Shown: positions 34,456 to 44,047, counted from the stretch's first letter. The stretch is DNA of 64,000 nucleotides from Mesorhizobium sp. 1M-11 (GCF_001303895.1 NZ_LJSD01000033.1:62001-126000); one strand, 5' to 3'. Program-made: numbers and translations. Notes: generated from the letters alone by a model not told the origin.

Positions 34456-34532
34456 GGAATGCCTCCTGGAAAGCCGACAGGTGCGGACGAGGCTGCCGCA
34501 AGCCGGATTGCCGTAACCGGCCGAACCGGTAT

Positions 34533-34574
34533 ACATTTTCAGCAAATCAAGTATATTCGGAAAATGTCGAATAT
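34533..34574. promoter_or_regulatory. GbsR-type operator overlapping the regulator start codon
   Basis: Two nested dyads: ACATTTTC-N19-GAAAATGT (34533-34567) and ATATTCG-N8-CGAATAT (34553-34574), both perfect. The regulator ATG is at 34564, inside both. Binding would block its own translation start or promoter and could also reach the divergent membrane-protein promoter. Confidence 0.65.
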
Positions 34575-35037
34575 GTCAATTATGGATGGCCCTCGGCAGC
34601 GCTTCATTGACGACATCGCCCGGCTTTTCGTGCCCTGGGGCGTGCCGATGACGGCCGCTCGCCTCTATGGCTACATGCTTCTCATGCCCGATGCCGTCGA
34701 TCTCGACCGCATCGCCGCCGATCTCGAAATCAGCAAGAGCAGCGCCAGCGTCGCCGCGCGCCTGCTCGAGCAATACACGCTCGTCCGCCGCCGCAGCGTG
34801 CGGGGCACCAAGCGCATTCTCTACGAGGTTTCCGAGCATTATGAAGAGATGCTGGCCCAGCAGAACCGGCTGCTGGAGGCGCTGGCCAACCAGTTGCTGA
34901 AGGGTACGGAGGCCAGCCCTTCGGACAAGGTTCGGTCACGGCTGCGGGATATGGCCCGGGTCAATTTCGCCGCCCGCGATGCGATGGACGAGATGCTGCG
35001 TTCCATGAGCGCCAAGCGCGGTGGCGAAACGACCTGA
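34564..35037 (+). CDS. GbsR/MarR family winged-helix regulator
   Basis: This 157-residue protein has the GbsR-type beginning (FIDDIARLFVPWGVPMTAARLYGYMLLM, split, residues ~14-41) and a winged helix with DLDRIAADLEISKSSASVAARLLEQYTLVRR (about residues 46-76). GbsR homologues control glycine-betaine or other transport and membrane genes. It is likely to repress the divergent membrane-protein/ICMT-like operon. It converges with the TRAP operon end (8-bp gap). Confidence 0.85.
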   Translation: MSNMSIMDGPRQRFIDDIARLFVPWGVPMTAARLYGYMLLMPDAVDLDRIAADLEISKSSASVAARLLEQYTLVRRRSVRGTKRILYEVSEHYEEMLAQQNRLLEALANQLLKGTEASPSDKVRSRLRDMARVNFAARDAMDEMLRSMSAKRGGETT

Positions 35038-35045
35038 AACGCCCT

Positions 35046-36485
35046 CTAGTTCAGCAAACGCACCAGCCATAGCGAGAGCATCGGCAAGGCGGTGAGCAGC
35101 GCCAACCGGATCACGTCGGCGATCACGAAGGGCATCACCCCTCGATAGGTCCGGGTAATCGGCACGTCGCCGGCGATCTTGTTGATGATGAACACGTTGA
35201 GTCCGATCGGCGGCGCGGCAAGCCCGATGCCGACCACAACCAGCACGAGGATGCCGAACCAGATCGCCACATCCTCGGCACTCATGCCGAAATCCAGCGC
35301 CAGCACGATCGGCACGAAGACCGGCAGGGTGAGCAGGATCATCGCCAGTTCGTCCATGACCGCGCCCAGCACGATATAGACGAGCAGCATGCCGACCAGC
35401 ACCGCATAGGGCGCCATGCCGGAATTGCCGATCATCTCGGCAACCGTGGTCGGCATGCGGGTCAATGCCAGGAAGGCGCCGAACACCTCGGCACCGAGCA
35501 GGATCAGGAAGATCATGCCGGAGGTCTCCGCCGTCTGCAGCAGTGCCTCGCGCATGTTGCGGATATTGAGCTTGCGCTGCGCCAGCCCGAAGACAAGCAT
35601 GACGATGACGCCGACCGCGGCGCCCTCCGTCGGGGTGAAGACGCCGCCATAGATGCCGCCCACGACAATGACCGCAACGGCGGCCGCGGGCACCAGTGCG
35701 AAATCGGCAACCAGCAGTACCAGTCCGATAGTCGCAGCCAGCACAGCAGCCGTGATGCTGACCAGCCCAAAATAACCGACACCAACGGCGGCCAGTGCGA
35801 GCAGGCCACCGGCTGGCCGCGCCCAGGCTGGTTGCGGCAGGCGTTCGACCTCGCGCTCGACCGGCGGCGCAAGCTCCGGCCGGCGCCGAACGACGACGGC
35901 AATCGCGATGCAGTAGAAGGCGGCGGCAAGCAGGCCTGGGATGAGAGCCGCCTGGAACAGCTTGGCGATGTTTTGCTCGGCGGTGATGGCATAGATCACC
36001 AGGATGACCGAGGGCGGGATGAGAATGCCCAGCGTGCCGCCTGCCGCGATCGTGCCGGTGGCAAGGCCGAGGTCGACGCGGGCCCGGCGCAGTTCCGGCA
36101 TCGCCGCGCGCCCGAATGTCGCCGTGGTCGCGACCGAGGAACCGCAGATGGCGCCGAAGCCGGTACAGGCGAGAATAACGGCCATGGGCAGGCCGCCACG
36201 CGTCTTGCCCAGCCGCCGCTCCGCGGCCTGGAACAGGGTTGCCGCCATGCCCGAACGCTCCGCCAGCGCGCCCATCAGGATGAACAACGGTATGACCGAC
36301 AGCGTGTAGGAAGCGAACTGCCGGTAGGTGTTGGTCTGCAGATAGTAGAACAGCGCATTCCAGCCGGAGAGGTAGGCGTAGCCGCCTGCCCCGACCACCA
36401 GCATGGCGAGCGCGATCGGCATACGGATGGCGATCAGGATCAGCATCGCCGCGAACCCCAGAAGGGCGAGTTCGACGCCGCTCAC
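35046..36485 (-). CDS. TRAP transporter large permease (DctM type)
   Basis: This is a 479-residue multi-spanning protein with 12 or so hydrophobic segments. It has DctM motifs GGTLGILIPPSVILVIY, a central PTEGAAVGVIVML and C-terminal APPIGLNVFI. The start is GTG at 36485, overlapping the small permease stop by 2 bp (GTGA), which indicates translational coupling. It transports a carboxylate or sulfonate-type substrate with sodium or proton gradient together with the small subunit and the periplasmic protein. Confidence 0.9.
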   Translation of the reverse strand: MSGVELALLGFAAMLILIAIRMPIALAMLVVGAGGYAYLSGWNALFYYLQTNTYRQFASYTLSVIPLFILMGALAERSGMAATLFQAAERRLGKTRGGLPMAVILACTGFGAICGSSVATTATFGRAAMPELRRARVDLGLATGTIAAGGTLGILIPPSVILVIYAITAEQNIAKLFQAALIPGLLAAAFYCIAIAVVVRRRPELAPPVEREVERLPQPAWARPAGGLLALAAVGVGYFGLVSITAAVLAATIGLVLLVADFALVPAAAVAVIVVGGIYGGVFTPTEGAAVGVIVMLVFGLAQRKLNIRNMREALLQTAETSGMIFLILLGAEVFGAFLALTRMPTTVAEMIGNSGMAPYAVLVGMLLVYIVLGAVMDELAMILLTLPVFVPIVLALDFGMSAEDVAIWFGILVLVVVGIGLAAPPIGLNVFIINKIAGDVPITRTYRGVMPFVIADVIRLALLTALPMLSLWLVRLLN

Positions 36486-36985
36486 GCGCGGCCTCCGAAC
36501 TTCAAGACGGCAACCGCCAGAGCACCGACGAAGGCCACCGCCGCGAGTGCTGCGCAGATGGCGTAGACCGGCCAGATCGGCCAGGAGATCTGCACCATGG
36601 TTTCGTTGTATTGGAAGGATTCCTGCGCACCGGAAACCAGCCCCCAGGCAAAGAAGCCGAGGAAGGCGGCAAGTACGAGATCCCAAACGGCGTCGATCGC
36701 TGCATTCATCCTGGCCGGCAGTCGCTGCGTGAAGGTATCGACCGCGATGTGGCCGTTGCGCATCTGCGTGTAAGGCAGGAAGGCGAAGACAGCGACGCCG
36801 ATGCCGATTTCGACGAATTCATAATCGGCGGGGATCGGTTTGTTGAACAGCCAGCGGCCGATCACGCTCGTCGTTACGATGCCCGCCACGATCAGGATCA
36901 GGATGCCGCCGGCAATCGCCACGGCCCCCGCTATTCCTTCGACGGCCCGGGCGAAGCGGCCCGACGGCTCGGATTGCGCCTCCAT
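36482..36985 (-). CDS. TRAP transporter small permease (DctQ type)
   Basis: This 167-residue protein has four hydrophobic segments, with the VIGRWLFNKPIPADYEFVEIG motif (split, about residues 40-60) typical of DctQ. The start at 36985 has GGGAGAGGGAGGTTTG upstream. It lies between the binding protein and large permease genes in the order P, Q, M. Confidence 0.88.
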   Translation of the reverse strand: MEAQSEPSGRFARAVEGIAGAVAIAGGILILIVAGIVTTSVIGRWLFNKPIPADYEFVEIGIGVAVFAFLPYTQMRNGHIAVDTFTQRLPARMNAAIDAVWDLVLAAFLGFFAWGLVSGAQESFQYNETMVQISWPIWPVYAICAALAAVAFVGALAVAVLKFGGRA

Positions 36986-37136
36986 CAAACCTCCCTCTCC
37001 CGGATTTACGCCCCGGCAGGTTCCGCAAAAGTGTCTTGCGGTTTTGCGATAAGAACCTGCGATAAAACACACGCCAGGCAGACGATGCGCGAGAAGCCAC
37101 GCAAGTCCGCTTGGGCGCAATCGGCCATGGCAGGCA

Positions 37137-38192
37137 TCAAGCCGCGCTGTATTTCGTGATCAGCGCCTTGGCTTGCTCGATCATCGCGGCGCCGTCCAGC
37201 CCCTTGCCCTTCATGTCCTCGACCCATTTGTCGCGAACGGGTTGGGTCGCCTCGATCCAGCGAGCCTTTTCTTCCTCACTGATCTCGGAGAGCGTGTTCT
37301 TGCCGCTGGCCTTCACCTTGGCCGCCACTTCCGTTCCGACATCGTCCCACATCTTGCCTGCAAGCTTGGCAAAGGTCATGCCAGAATTCTTGTCGAGCAC
37401 TGCCTTCAGGTCATCCGGCAGGCCGGCATAGCGGTCCTTGTTCATGGCGAGGAAGAAGGTGGTGGTATAGAGCGTTGGCGTGCCGGGAACCGAGGTGTGA
37501 TAGCGGGTCAGTTCGTCGACCTTGATCGAGGGCACGACCTCCCAGGGGATCACGGCGCCGTCGATCACCTTCTGCGCCAGTGCTTCCGGAGTCTGCGGGA
37601 CGGGCATGGACACCGAAACCGCGCCGAGCGCCGAAAGCGCCTCGCCGGCCAATCGGGTCGGGTTGCGCAGCTTGAGACCGGCGAGATCCTCCATCTTGGC
37701 GATCGGCTTGTTGGTGTGGATCAGGCCCTGGTCATGCGCCCAGAAGGACAAGAGCTTGACGTCGGCAGTCTCCTTGGCGAGATGCGCATCGCCATATTCC
37801 TGCGCCGCCGGTGCATTGGCGGTTGCCTTGGGTGCCGCAACGAAAGGCAGCTCGAACACTTCCGTCGAAGGGAAGCGTCCGGGCGTGTTGCCGGGCAGAG
37901 TCCAGACGATATCGACGACGCCGTTGCGCGCCTGGTCATAAAGCTGCGGCGGCTTGCCGCCGAGCTGCATGGCCGGATAGATCTCGATCTTCAGCTTGTC
38001 GCCGCTGTCGGCGGCCACCTGCTTCGCCCACGGCTCCAGCAGCCTGGCATGCACGTTCGAGACCGGCGGCAGGAAGTGATGCAGTTTGAGCGTCACGCTC
38101 TCCTGCGCGCGGGCGCCCGTAGAGCCGAGCAGCGCCGGCGCCGCCAGAAGCGAAGCGGAACCCTGCATGAATTTCCGACGCGAGATGGCCAT
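37137..38192 (-). CDS. TRAP substrate-binding protein (DctP type) with Tat-like signal
   Basis: This 351-residue periplasmic protein has an N-terminal twin-arginine motif (MAISRRKFMQGSASLL) and signal region to about residue 29. The DctP body includes NPTRLAGEALSALGAVSVSMP (split, about 176-196), where the conserved Arg salt-bridges carboxylate ligands. GGGAGGATAGGA precedes the start. The ligand is probably a C4-dicarboxylate, keto acid or sialic-acid-like carboxylate, but cannot be assigned. First gene of the TRAP operon. Confidence 0.9.
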   Translation of the reverse strand: MAISRRKFMQGSASLLAAPALLGSTGARAQESVTLKLHHFLPPVSNVHARLLEPWAKQVAADSGDKLKIEIYPAMQLGGKPPQLYDQARNGVVDIVWTLPGNTPGRFPSTEVFELPFVAAPKATANAPAAQEYGDAHLAKETADVKLLSFWAHDQGLIHTNKPIAKMEDLAGLKLRNPTRLAGEALSALGAVSVSMPVPQTPEALAQKVIDGAVIPWEVVPSIKVDELTRYHTSVPGTPTLYTTTFFLAMNKDRYAGLPDDLKAVLDKNSGMTFAKLAGKMWDDVGTEVAAKVKASGKNTLSEISEEEKARWIEATQPVRDKWVEDMKGKGLDGAAMIEQAKALITKYSAA

Positions 38193-38387
38193 TCCTATCC
38201 TCCCTGGAACAGTCGATAGTTAACGCGTTATCTAGAACGTGGAACTTGTGGGCTGGCAGGAGGCTTGTCAAGCAGATCTGCCCCAGGCCAGCGGCCAAAA
38301 TTTCACAATGTGAAATTGGTAGCGCCCTTGACCACGGAAGCCAATGCCACGAAACGCGTTTCGAACGATCACTTGCCAACAGCCCGA

Positions 38388-38870
38388 TCAATCCCGCAAC
38401 AGCTGGACCATAACCAACGCCTTGCCAAGCAGGGTTTCTGTCTCGCCTGCCAGCTCGAAACCGCAACGGCGGTAGAAATTCTCGACTTCCAGCGCGGCGA
38501 CGACCTTCAGCACCGTGGCACCGGACACTCGAGCACGCTGTCTGGCGTCTTCGACCAGTGCCCTGCCGATACCTTGGCCTGCCATTTCCGGCTCGACGAA
38601 CAGACCGTCGAGTTCCGCTTCCCCGCTACCGGTCGACAGTATGATGGCGAAGCCCGCTACCTTGCCATCGACTTCGGCAACCACGGCGGAACCGTCCCGA
38701 AGATGCTCGGCAGACAGATGCACGATGCTTCGGTCCTGAAGCAGGGCACCCCGATAGGCCGGATGCACCAGTGAGGCCCGCCACTGCAACTCTTCGAGTG
38801 CTGGGCGCTCGGCGGGACCCGCATGGCGCAGGACCATGAAGGGCCGTTTCGACGCTGTTTTCTCTGCCAT
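38388..38870 (-). CDS. GNAT family N-acetyltransferase
   Basis: This 160-residue protein has the GNAT acetyl-CoA motif QGIGRALVEDARQRA (about residues 98-112), with the preceding strand DGLFVEPEMAGQG and C-terminal ENFYRRCGFEL. The substrate is unknown. It starts 12 bp after the sigma-factor stop codon on the same strand, so is part of the DGPF-sigma-GNAT operon. Confidence 0.83.
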   Translation of the reverse strand: MAEKTASKRPFMVLRHAGPAERPALEELQWRASLVHPAYRGALLQDRSIVHLSAEHLRDGSAVVAEVDGKVAGFAIILSTGSGEAELDGLFVEPEMAGQGIGRALVEDARQRARVSGATVLKVVAALEVENFYRRCGFELAGETETLLGKALVMVQLLRD

Positions 38871-38882
38871 AGCGATACCAGC

Positions 38883-40121
38883 TCAGCTGCCCTCGATTTC
38901 GGCCAGTCGCGCTTCCAGGAACCGGCGCTCTGCCGGTTGCCGCGCCAATTCCAGCGCACGTCGATAAGAAGCCTTGGCGGGCTCCATCTGCTTGAGCCTG
39001 CGTTGCATGTCGGCGCGCGCCGCATACGCCAAGTGGTAGCCGTCGAGACCACCTTCGCCCAGCACCGCTTCCACCGCTGCCAGGCCCGCCGCAGGGCCGT
39101 CGCGCATGCCAATGGCGGCAGCGCGGTTGAGGGATGCCACCGGCGAGGGATCGACACGCAACAGCGTGTCGTAAAGGCCGACGATCTGCGCCCAGTCGGT
39201 GTCCTCGATGCAAGAAGCGCCGGCATGAACCGACGCGAGCGCCGCCTGCAGCAGGTAAGGCCCAGCCCGGCGCATGGCAAACGCGCGCTCGACAAGGCCA
39301 AAGGCCTCCGCGATCAGGTCTCTGTTCCACAGTGAGCGGTCCTGATTTTCCAGCAGAACGAGGTCGCCCGCGGCGTCGATACGCGCCGTCCGCCGGGACT
39401 CATGCAGCAACATCAGCGCCAAAAGACCGATCGGCTCCGGTTCATCGAGCAACCCCACCACCAGCCGCCCAAGCCGGATGGCCTCGGTGCCCAGATCGGT
39501 CCGGGTCAGCTCCGGCCCTTCGGTCGCCGCATAACCTTCGTTGAAGACGAGATAGATCACCTTCAGCACGCTTTCGATACGAGCCGGCAATTCGGCGCGA
39601 TCCGGTACCTCATAAGGGATAGCCTCATCGCGGATCTTCGCCTTCGCACGCACGATCCGCTGCGCGATCGTAGGCGCCGGCGCCAGATAGGCGCGTGCAA
39701 TTTCTTCCGTGGTCAGCCCGCCGACCTCACGCAGTGTCAGCGCGATGCGCGCGTCCGGTGCCAGCGCCGGGTGGCAGCAGGTGAAGATCAGCCTCAATTC
39801 GTCGTCGTGGATCGTTTCCGGCAACACGGTTTCCACCGTGGTGTCGGCCAGGGCATTGAGATCCGGTATGGCCGCGGCGAGCCTGGCCTGCCGTCGCCAG
39901 CGGTCGATGGTCTTGAAACGCCCCGTCGAGACCAGCCAGGAATAAGGATTGGCTGGCACGCCATCGACTGGCCAGCGCTGCGCGGCGGCGGCAAAGGCCT
40001 CATGCAAGGCCTCCTCCGCCGCTTCGAATCCGCCGAGCAGGCGGATCAGCGTTGCCAGCACGCGCCGTTTCTCGCTGCGGTAGACCGCCTCGATGGTGGC
40101 GCGTGCTTCGGCTTCCGTCAC
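38883..40121 (-). CDS. ECF42-group sigma factor with C-terminal TPR-like extension
   Basis: This is a 412-residue sigma factor. Residues ~10-165 contain ECF sigma2 (ALHEAFAAAAQRWPVDG...NPYSWLVSTGRFKTIDRWRR) and sigma4 (IALTLREVGGLTTEEIARAYLAPAPTIAQRIVRAK) regions. The long C-terminal part (about 185-410) has helical TPR-like repeats, which marks the ECF42 group. No anti-sigma factor is seen. GTG start at 40121 immediately follows the DGPF gene stop (TGAGTG). ECF42 members are known to co-occur with DGPF/YciI-like proteins. Confidence 0.9.
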   Translation of the reverse strand: MTEAEARATIEAVYRSEKRRVLATLIRLLGGFEAAEEALHEAFAAAAQRWPVDGVPANPYSWLVSTGRFKTIDRWRRQARLAAAIPDLNALADTTVETVLPETIHDDELRLIFTCCHPALAPDARIALTLREVGGLTTEEIARAYLAPAPTIAQRIVRAKAKIRDEAIPYEVPDRAELPARIESVLKVIYLVFNEGYAATEGPELTRTDLGTEAIRLGRLVVGLLDEPEPIGLLALMLLHESRRTARIDAAGDLVLLENQDRSLWNRDLIAEAFGLVERAFAMRRAGPYLLQAALASVHAGASCIEDTDWAQIVGLYDTLLRVDPSPVASLNRAAAIGMRDGPAAGLAAVEAVLGEGGLDGYHLAYAARADMQRRLKQMEPAKASYRRALELARQPAERRFLEARLAEIEGS

Positions 40122-40496
40122 TCAGAGATCATCCAGGGTGGGAGGCGGCGTCGAGAAATCCACCGCAGGCCGCACCTCGATCGAGCCGATACGGGCCAGC
40201 GGATGGGTGCTGGCCACCCGTGCCGCTTCGTTGAGGTCGCGGGCGTCGATGGCGATGATGCCGCCAAGCATCTCGCGGGTTTCCATGAACGGCCCGTCGG
40301 TGGACGACATCTTGCCGTCGCGCACCTGTACGGTCATGGCGCTGCTCGGCAGTTCGAGTGCCTCGCCGGCAACGAAATGGCCGCTTTCCTTCAGCTTCTC
40401 GTCATGGTTGGCGCACTCGGCAAGCGCGGCATTGGATTCGGCGCTGCCATCGAACAGCTTCTTGGCATCATAGTAGATCAGGCAGATATAGCGCAC
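40122..40496 (-). CDS. DGPF/YciI-like domain protein, ECF42 partner
   Basis: This is a 124-residue YCII-related protein with the diagnostic DGPFMETREMLGG (about residues 67-79). It is the first gene of the operon with the ECF42 sigma factor and abuts it. DGPF proteins are proposed targets or partners of ECF42 sigma factors; their biochemical role is unknown. Confidence 0.88.
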   Translation of the reverse strand: MRYICLIYYDAKKLFDGSAESNAALAECANHDEKLKESGHFVAGEALELPSSAMTVQVRDGKMSSTDGPFMETREMLGGIIAIDARDLNEAARVASTHPLARIGSIEVRPAVDFSTPPPTLDDL

Positions 40497-40635
40497 GGGT
40501 CATCTCCTTGCGGTGTGTTGTTGACGCCCCTTGTCGAATGGCTCGACACGGATTCGACATCGCCCGAAAAATTTTCTCGAAAAAGTTCCGGTCCTCCGGA
40601 AGGCGCTCGAACCGCCGCCTTCCTGCAACAGGCTG

Positions 40636-41085
40636 CTAACCCAGCAGCCCCTTCACCACGCCGCTCGCCTTGCCGAAATCCATCTGCCCGGCGAATTTTT
40701 CGCGCAACGCGGCCATCACCTTGCCCATGTCCTTCACGCCGGCTGCACCCATCTCGGCAATGACGGCGCGGATCGCCGTTTCCGTCTCGGCGGCATCCAT
40801 CTGCCTGGGCAGGAAGTCGCGGATGATGGCGATCTCGGCGCGCTCATTGGCCGCGAGTTCCGGCCGGTCACCATCCTCGAAGGCCTTGGCCGATTCCTCA
40901 CGCTGCTTCACCATCTTGGCGAGGATCTGCAGGATCTCGTCGTCGCTGGCAGCATCCTTGGCATTGCCGCGGTTGGCGATGTCGCGATCCTTGATCGCCG
41001 ACTGGATCAGCCGCAGCGTGGTGAGCCGCGGCTTGTCGCCCGCCTTCATGGCTGCCTTGACCTCTTCGGTGACCTTCTCACGCAT
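40636..41085 (-). CDS. GatB/YqeY domain protein
   Basis: This is a 149-residue YqeY protein: MREKVTEEVKAAMKAGDKPRLTTLRLIQSAIKD, split (residues 1-33), and the C-terminal helices with MGKVMAALREKFAGQMDFGKASGVVKGLLG. It resembles the C-terminal tRNA-recognition domain of GatB and is often encoded near dnaG. AAGGAGAAAAACG precedes the ATG. It is divergent from carA. The dnaG gene that usually follows lies 11.3 kb away. Confidence 0.9.
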   Translation of the reverse strand: MREKVTEEVKAAMKAGDKPRLTTLRLIQSAIKDRDIANRGNAKDAASDDEILQILAKMVKQREESAKAFEDGDRPELAANERAEIAIIRDFLPRQMDAAETETAIRAVIAEMGAAGVKDMGKVMAALREKFAGQMDFGKASGVVKGLLG

Positions 41086-41327
41086 CGTTTTTCTCCTTGG
41101 TTTGACCTGATAAATGGCATTTCAGCCGAAATCACAAGCTTGCGGCACGAATCCCACCCTGGCGTGCCTTGCGGCGATTGACCCTGCCCGCCCGTTCACT
41201 TATGGGAAGGCCTTGCAACCAAACTGGTTACATGGATTGGCGTGGGCAAAGCTGCCCGGCGCTTTTTGGCGCGCAATCTGAAACCGGAACGGTTGCTTCT
41301 TGTCCGCCTCTTGATGGAGAGCCCGCC

Positions 41328-42530
41328 ATGGCCGCGACCACCCCCTGGACCACCGAAAAGCCGACCGCCCTTCTGGTTCTGGCGGATGGCACGGTCATCG
41401 AAGGGCGCGGCCTTGGCGCTACCGGCTCGGCCGTCGCCGAAGTCTGTTTCAACACCGCGCTCACCGGCTACGAGGAAATTCTGACCGACCCCTCCTATGC
41501 CGGCCAGATCGTCACCTTCACCTTCCCGCATATCGGCAATGTCGGTACCAATGACGAGGACATCGAGGATTTGAACCCGGCGGTGCGCGCCGGCGCCGTT
41601 GGCGCCATCTTCAAGGCCGACGTGACCGACCCGTCCAGTTTCCGCGCCGCCGGCCATCTCGACCAGTGGCTCAAGCGTCGCGGCATCGTCGCCCTTTCCG
41701 GCATCGACACGCGCGCGCTCACCGCGTTGATCCGCGAGAAAGGCATGCCCAATGCGGTCATCGCGCACGCCCCTGACGGCAAATTCGATATCGCTGACCT
41801 GAAGCGCCGCGCCGCCGCGTGGTCGGGTCTCGTCGGCCTCGACCTCGCCAAGGAAGTCACTTCCGGCCAGTCTTCGGTCTGGAAGGAAACACCCTGGGCC
41901 TGGAATGAGGGGTATGGTGAACAGGCCGAGCCCACCATGCATGTGGTGGCGATCGACTACGGTGTGAAGCGCAACATCCTGCGCCTGCTCGCCGGCCTAG
42001 GCGCCAAGGTCACCGTGGTGCCGGCCAAGACAGGCGTCGAGGAGATTCTGGCCATGAAACCGGATGGCATCTTCCTGTCCAACGGCCCTGGCGATCCGGC
42101 CGCCACCGGCGAATATGCCGTCCCGGTCATCCAGGGGCTGCTCAAGACCGATATCCCGGTGTTCGGCATCTGCCTCGGCCACCAGATGCTGGCGCTGGCG
42201 CTCGGCGGCAAGACCGAGAAGATGCACCAAGGCCACCACGGCGCCAACCATCCGGTCAAGGATCACACCACCGGCAAGGTCGAGATCGTCTCGATGAACC
42301 ACGGCTTCGCGGTCGACTCCAAGTCACTGCCGGAAGGCGTTGAAGAGACTCATATTTCGTTGTTCGACGGCTCGAACTGCGGCATCACGCTGAAGGGTCG
42401 TCCGGTCTTTTCCGTGCAGCACCATCCGGAAGCCTCGCCGGGTCCACAGGATTCGCACTATCTGTTCCGCCGCTTCGCCAACCTGATCCGCGCCAAGAAG
42501 GGCGAACCGGCGCTGGCCGAACGGGCTTAA
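41328..42530 (+). CDS. carA: Carbamoyl-phosphate synthase small subunit (glutaminase)
   Basis: This is a 400-residue subunit. The N-terminal CPSase small-chain domain ([37 protein letters not shown], split) runs to about residue 180. The class I glutamine amidotransferase domain follows, with GICLGHQM (nucleophile Cys about 278) and HHPEASPGP (His about 363, Glu). It supplies ammonia to CarB for arginine and pyrimidine synthesis; carB is not in the window. The start at 41328 has GATGGAGAGCCCGCC upstream. Followed by a terminator. Confidence 0.97.
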   Translation: MAATTPWTTEKPTALLVLADGTVIEGRGLGATGSAVAEVCFNTALTGYEEILTDPSYAGQIVTFTFPHIGNVGTNDEDIEDLNPAVRAGAVGAIFKADVTDPSSFRAAGHLDQWLKRRGIVALSGIDTRALTALIREKGMPNAVIAHAPDGKFDIADLKRRAAAWSGLVGLDLAKEVTSGQSSVWKETPWAWNEGYGEQAEPTMHVVAIDYGVKRNILRLLAGLGAKVTVVPAKTGVEEILAMKPDGIFLSNGPGDPAATGEYAVPVIQGLLKTDIPVFGICLGHQMLALALGGKTEKMHQGHHGANHPVKDHTTGKVEIVSMNHGFAVDSKSLPEGVEETHISLFDGSNCGITLKGRPVFSVQHHPEASPGPQDSHYLFRRFANLIRAKKGEPALAERA

Positions 42531-42550
42531 CGTCTCAACTTCGATAAATG

Positions 42551-42575
42551 AAAAGGCGGCCTCAGCCGCCTTTTT
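42551..42575. terminator. Terminator between converging carA and MFS genes
   Basis: AAAAGGCGGC, loop CTCA, GCCGCCTTTT forms a perfect stem of 10 bp with a T-run for the plus strand. The AAAA side gives a T-run for the minus strand as well. Confidence 0.85.
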
Positions 42576-42579
42576 CGTT

Positions 42580-43848
42580 TCAATGACCACCAGCAGCCCC
42601 TTCCTGGGCGTGCATCTGTTCGACCTCCTTCGGCGTCGGTTTCGCCACCTTGGTGACGAAGACAAGCACCGACATGGCCAGGAAGAATGCAGCCAGCAGA
42701 TAGGGAGCGCCGCCGAACAACACCGGAGCGTTCGGCCCGGTGAACCACGAGAAGATCGCCGTATAGAGCAAGGGCGTGATGATCGAGGTGATCGAGAAGA
42801 TCGAGGTCATCGCACCTTGCAATTCACCCTGTGCAGAAGGCGGCACCTTGGCGGCGGCAAGACTGCGCAGCGGCGGATCCGCGAGCGCCTCCAGGCAGCC
42901 GGCCACGATGACGGCGTAGATCATCCAGCCCTGCATGGCGAAGGAATAGCCAATGGCGCTTGCGGCCGTGAAGGACAGTCCGATCGCGGCTGTCTTCCAC
43001 TCGCCAAGTGCGGGAATGACACGCGGCAGGATCGTCGCCATGACGATAGCCCCGCACAATCCGAAAGCGCCGAGCGAAAAGCCGATCTGCTGCTCGCTCC
43101 AGCCATAGCGATAGGTGGAGACGAACGACCAAACCGCCGGATAGACCATATGGCCGAGCGTCATCAGGAAGAACACCAGTCCGATCCAGCCGATGCCTTC
43201 ATAATTGCGCATCTGCATGAGCGTGCCGACCGGATTGGCACGTTTCCACTCGAAGCGGCGGCGATGTCTCTTGTCCAGCGTTTCCGGCAGCAGGAAATAC
43301 CCGATGATAAAATTGAGAAGGGCAAGTCCGGCAGCGAAATAGAACGGCACGCGCGGCCCGAATGTGCCGAGCAGACCGCCGAGCACAGGACCGATGACGA
43401 AGCCGACGCCGAAGGCGATGCCGAGCAGGCCGAAATTCTTGGCCCTGTTCTCATCGGTCGAGATGTCGGCGATGAAGGCCGAAGTGGTCGAGTAACTGGC
43501 ACCGGAAATACCGGCAAGCACCCGCCCGATGAACAGCATCGGATAGGACCAGGCGATGGCGCAGATCAGGTTGTCGATCGAAAAGGTCAGCACCGAGGCA
43601 AGCAGCACCGGGCGACGGCCGAAGCGATCGCTGAGGCCGCCGATGATCGGCGCAAACACGAACTGCATGGCGGCATAGACGAAGAACAGCCAGCCGCCCT
43701 CGATGGCCGCCTCGCTCACACCAACGCCGGTCAGTTCCTGCAGATAGGCCGGCAGCACCGGCATGATGATGCCGAAGCCGATAATGTCGAGCAAAAGGGT
43801 GGTGAAGACGAGGATCAGGCCTCGTCTGGCGGTCTTGGCTTCCAACAT
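42580..43848 (-). CDS. TetA-like MFS efflux transporter (DHA1)
   Basis: This is a 422-residue 12-segment permease. It has DIIGFGIIMPVLPAYLQEL (about residues 21-39), the GGLSDRFGRRPVLL loop motif (about 69-82) and RVLAGISGASYSTTSAFIADIS, which match the TetA branch. Not a demonstrated tetracycline resistance gene; the family also exports many hydrophobic compounds. No TetR gene is beside it. Its C-terminus is His/Gly-rich. Confidence 0.85.
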   Translation of the reverse strand: MLEAKTARRGLILVFTTLLLDIIGFGIIMPVLPAYLQELTGVGVSEAAIEGGWLFFVYAAMQFVFAPIIGGLSDRFGRRPVLLASVLTFSIDNLICAIAWSYPMLFIGRVLAGISGASYSTTSAFIADISTDENRAKNFGLLGIAFGVGFVIGPVLGGLLGTFGPRVPFYFAAGLALLNFIIGYFLLPETLDKRHRRRFEWKRANPVGTLMQMRNYEGIGWIGLVFFLMTLGHMVYPAVWSFVSTYRYGWSEQQIGFSLGAFGLCGAIVMATILPRVIPALGEWKTAAIGLSFTAASAIGYSFAMQGWMIYAVIVAGCLEALADPPLRSLAAAKVPPSAQGELQGAMTSIFSITSIITPLLYTAIFSWFTGPNAPVLFGGAPYLLAAFFLAMSVLVFVTKVAKPTPKEVEQMHAQEGAAGGH

Positions 43849-44047
43849 GATGGCACGTCCCTCATCCGCCTCGTTACGGCGGGACGGCTCTTATAGGGGA
43901 AGCTTGCCATAAGAACAATGAAAGAACGGGCACTTGGTCTCTCTCCTGACAGCAGCCGTCAGGAGAAGGGCCGTTTTGTGAAGTAATGTTCTCTCGTCTT
44001 CCCTTCCATGCCGCGAGACCGGCACCTGGTGCCGCCTCGACGCCATG

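Noticed and set aside
43943..43965. CTCCTGAC-N7-GTCAGGAG hairpin between the TetA-like and metallopeptidase genes
   Set aside because: The stem is real but lacks a T-run and does not sit just after a stop codon, so terminator or operator function is unsupported.
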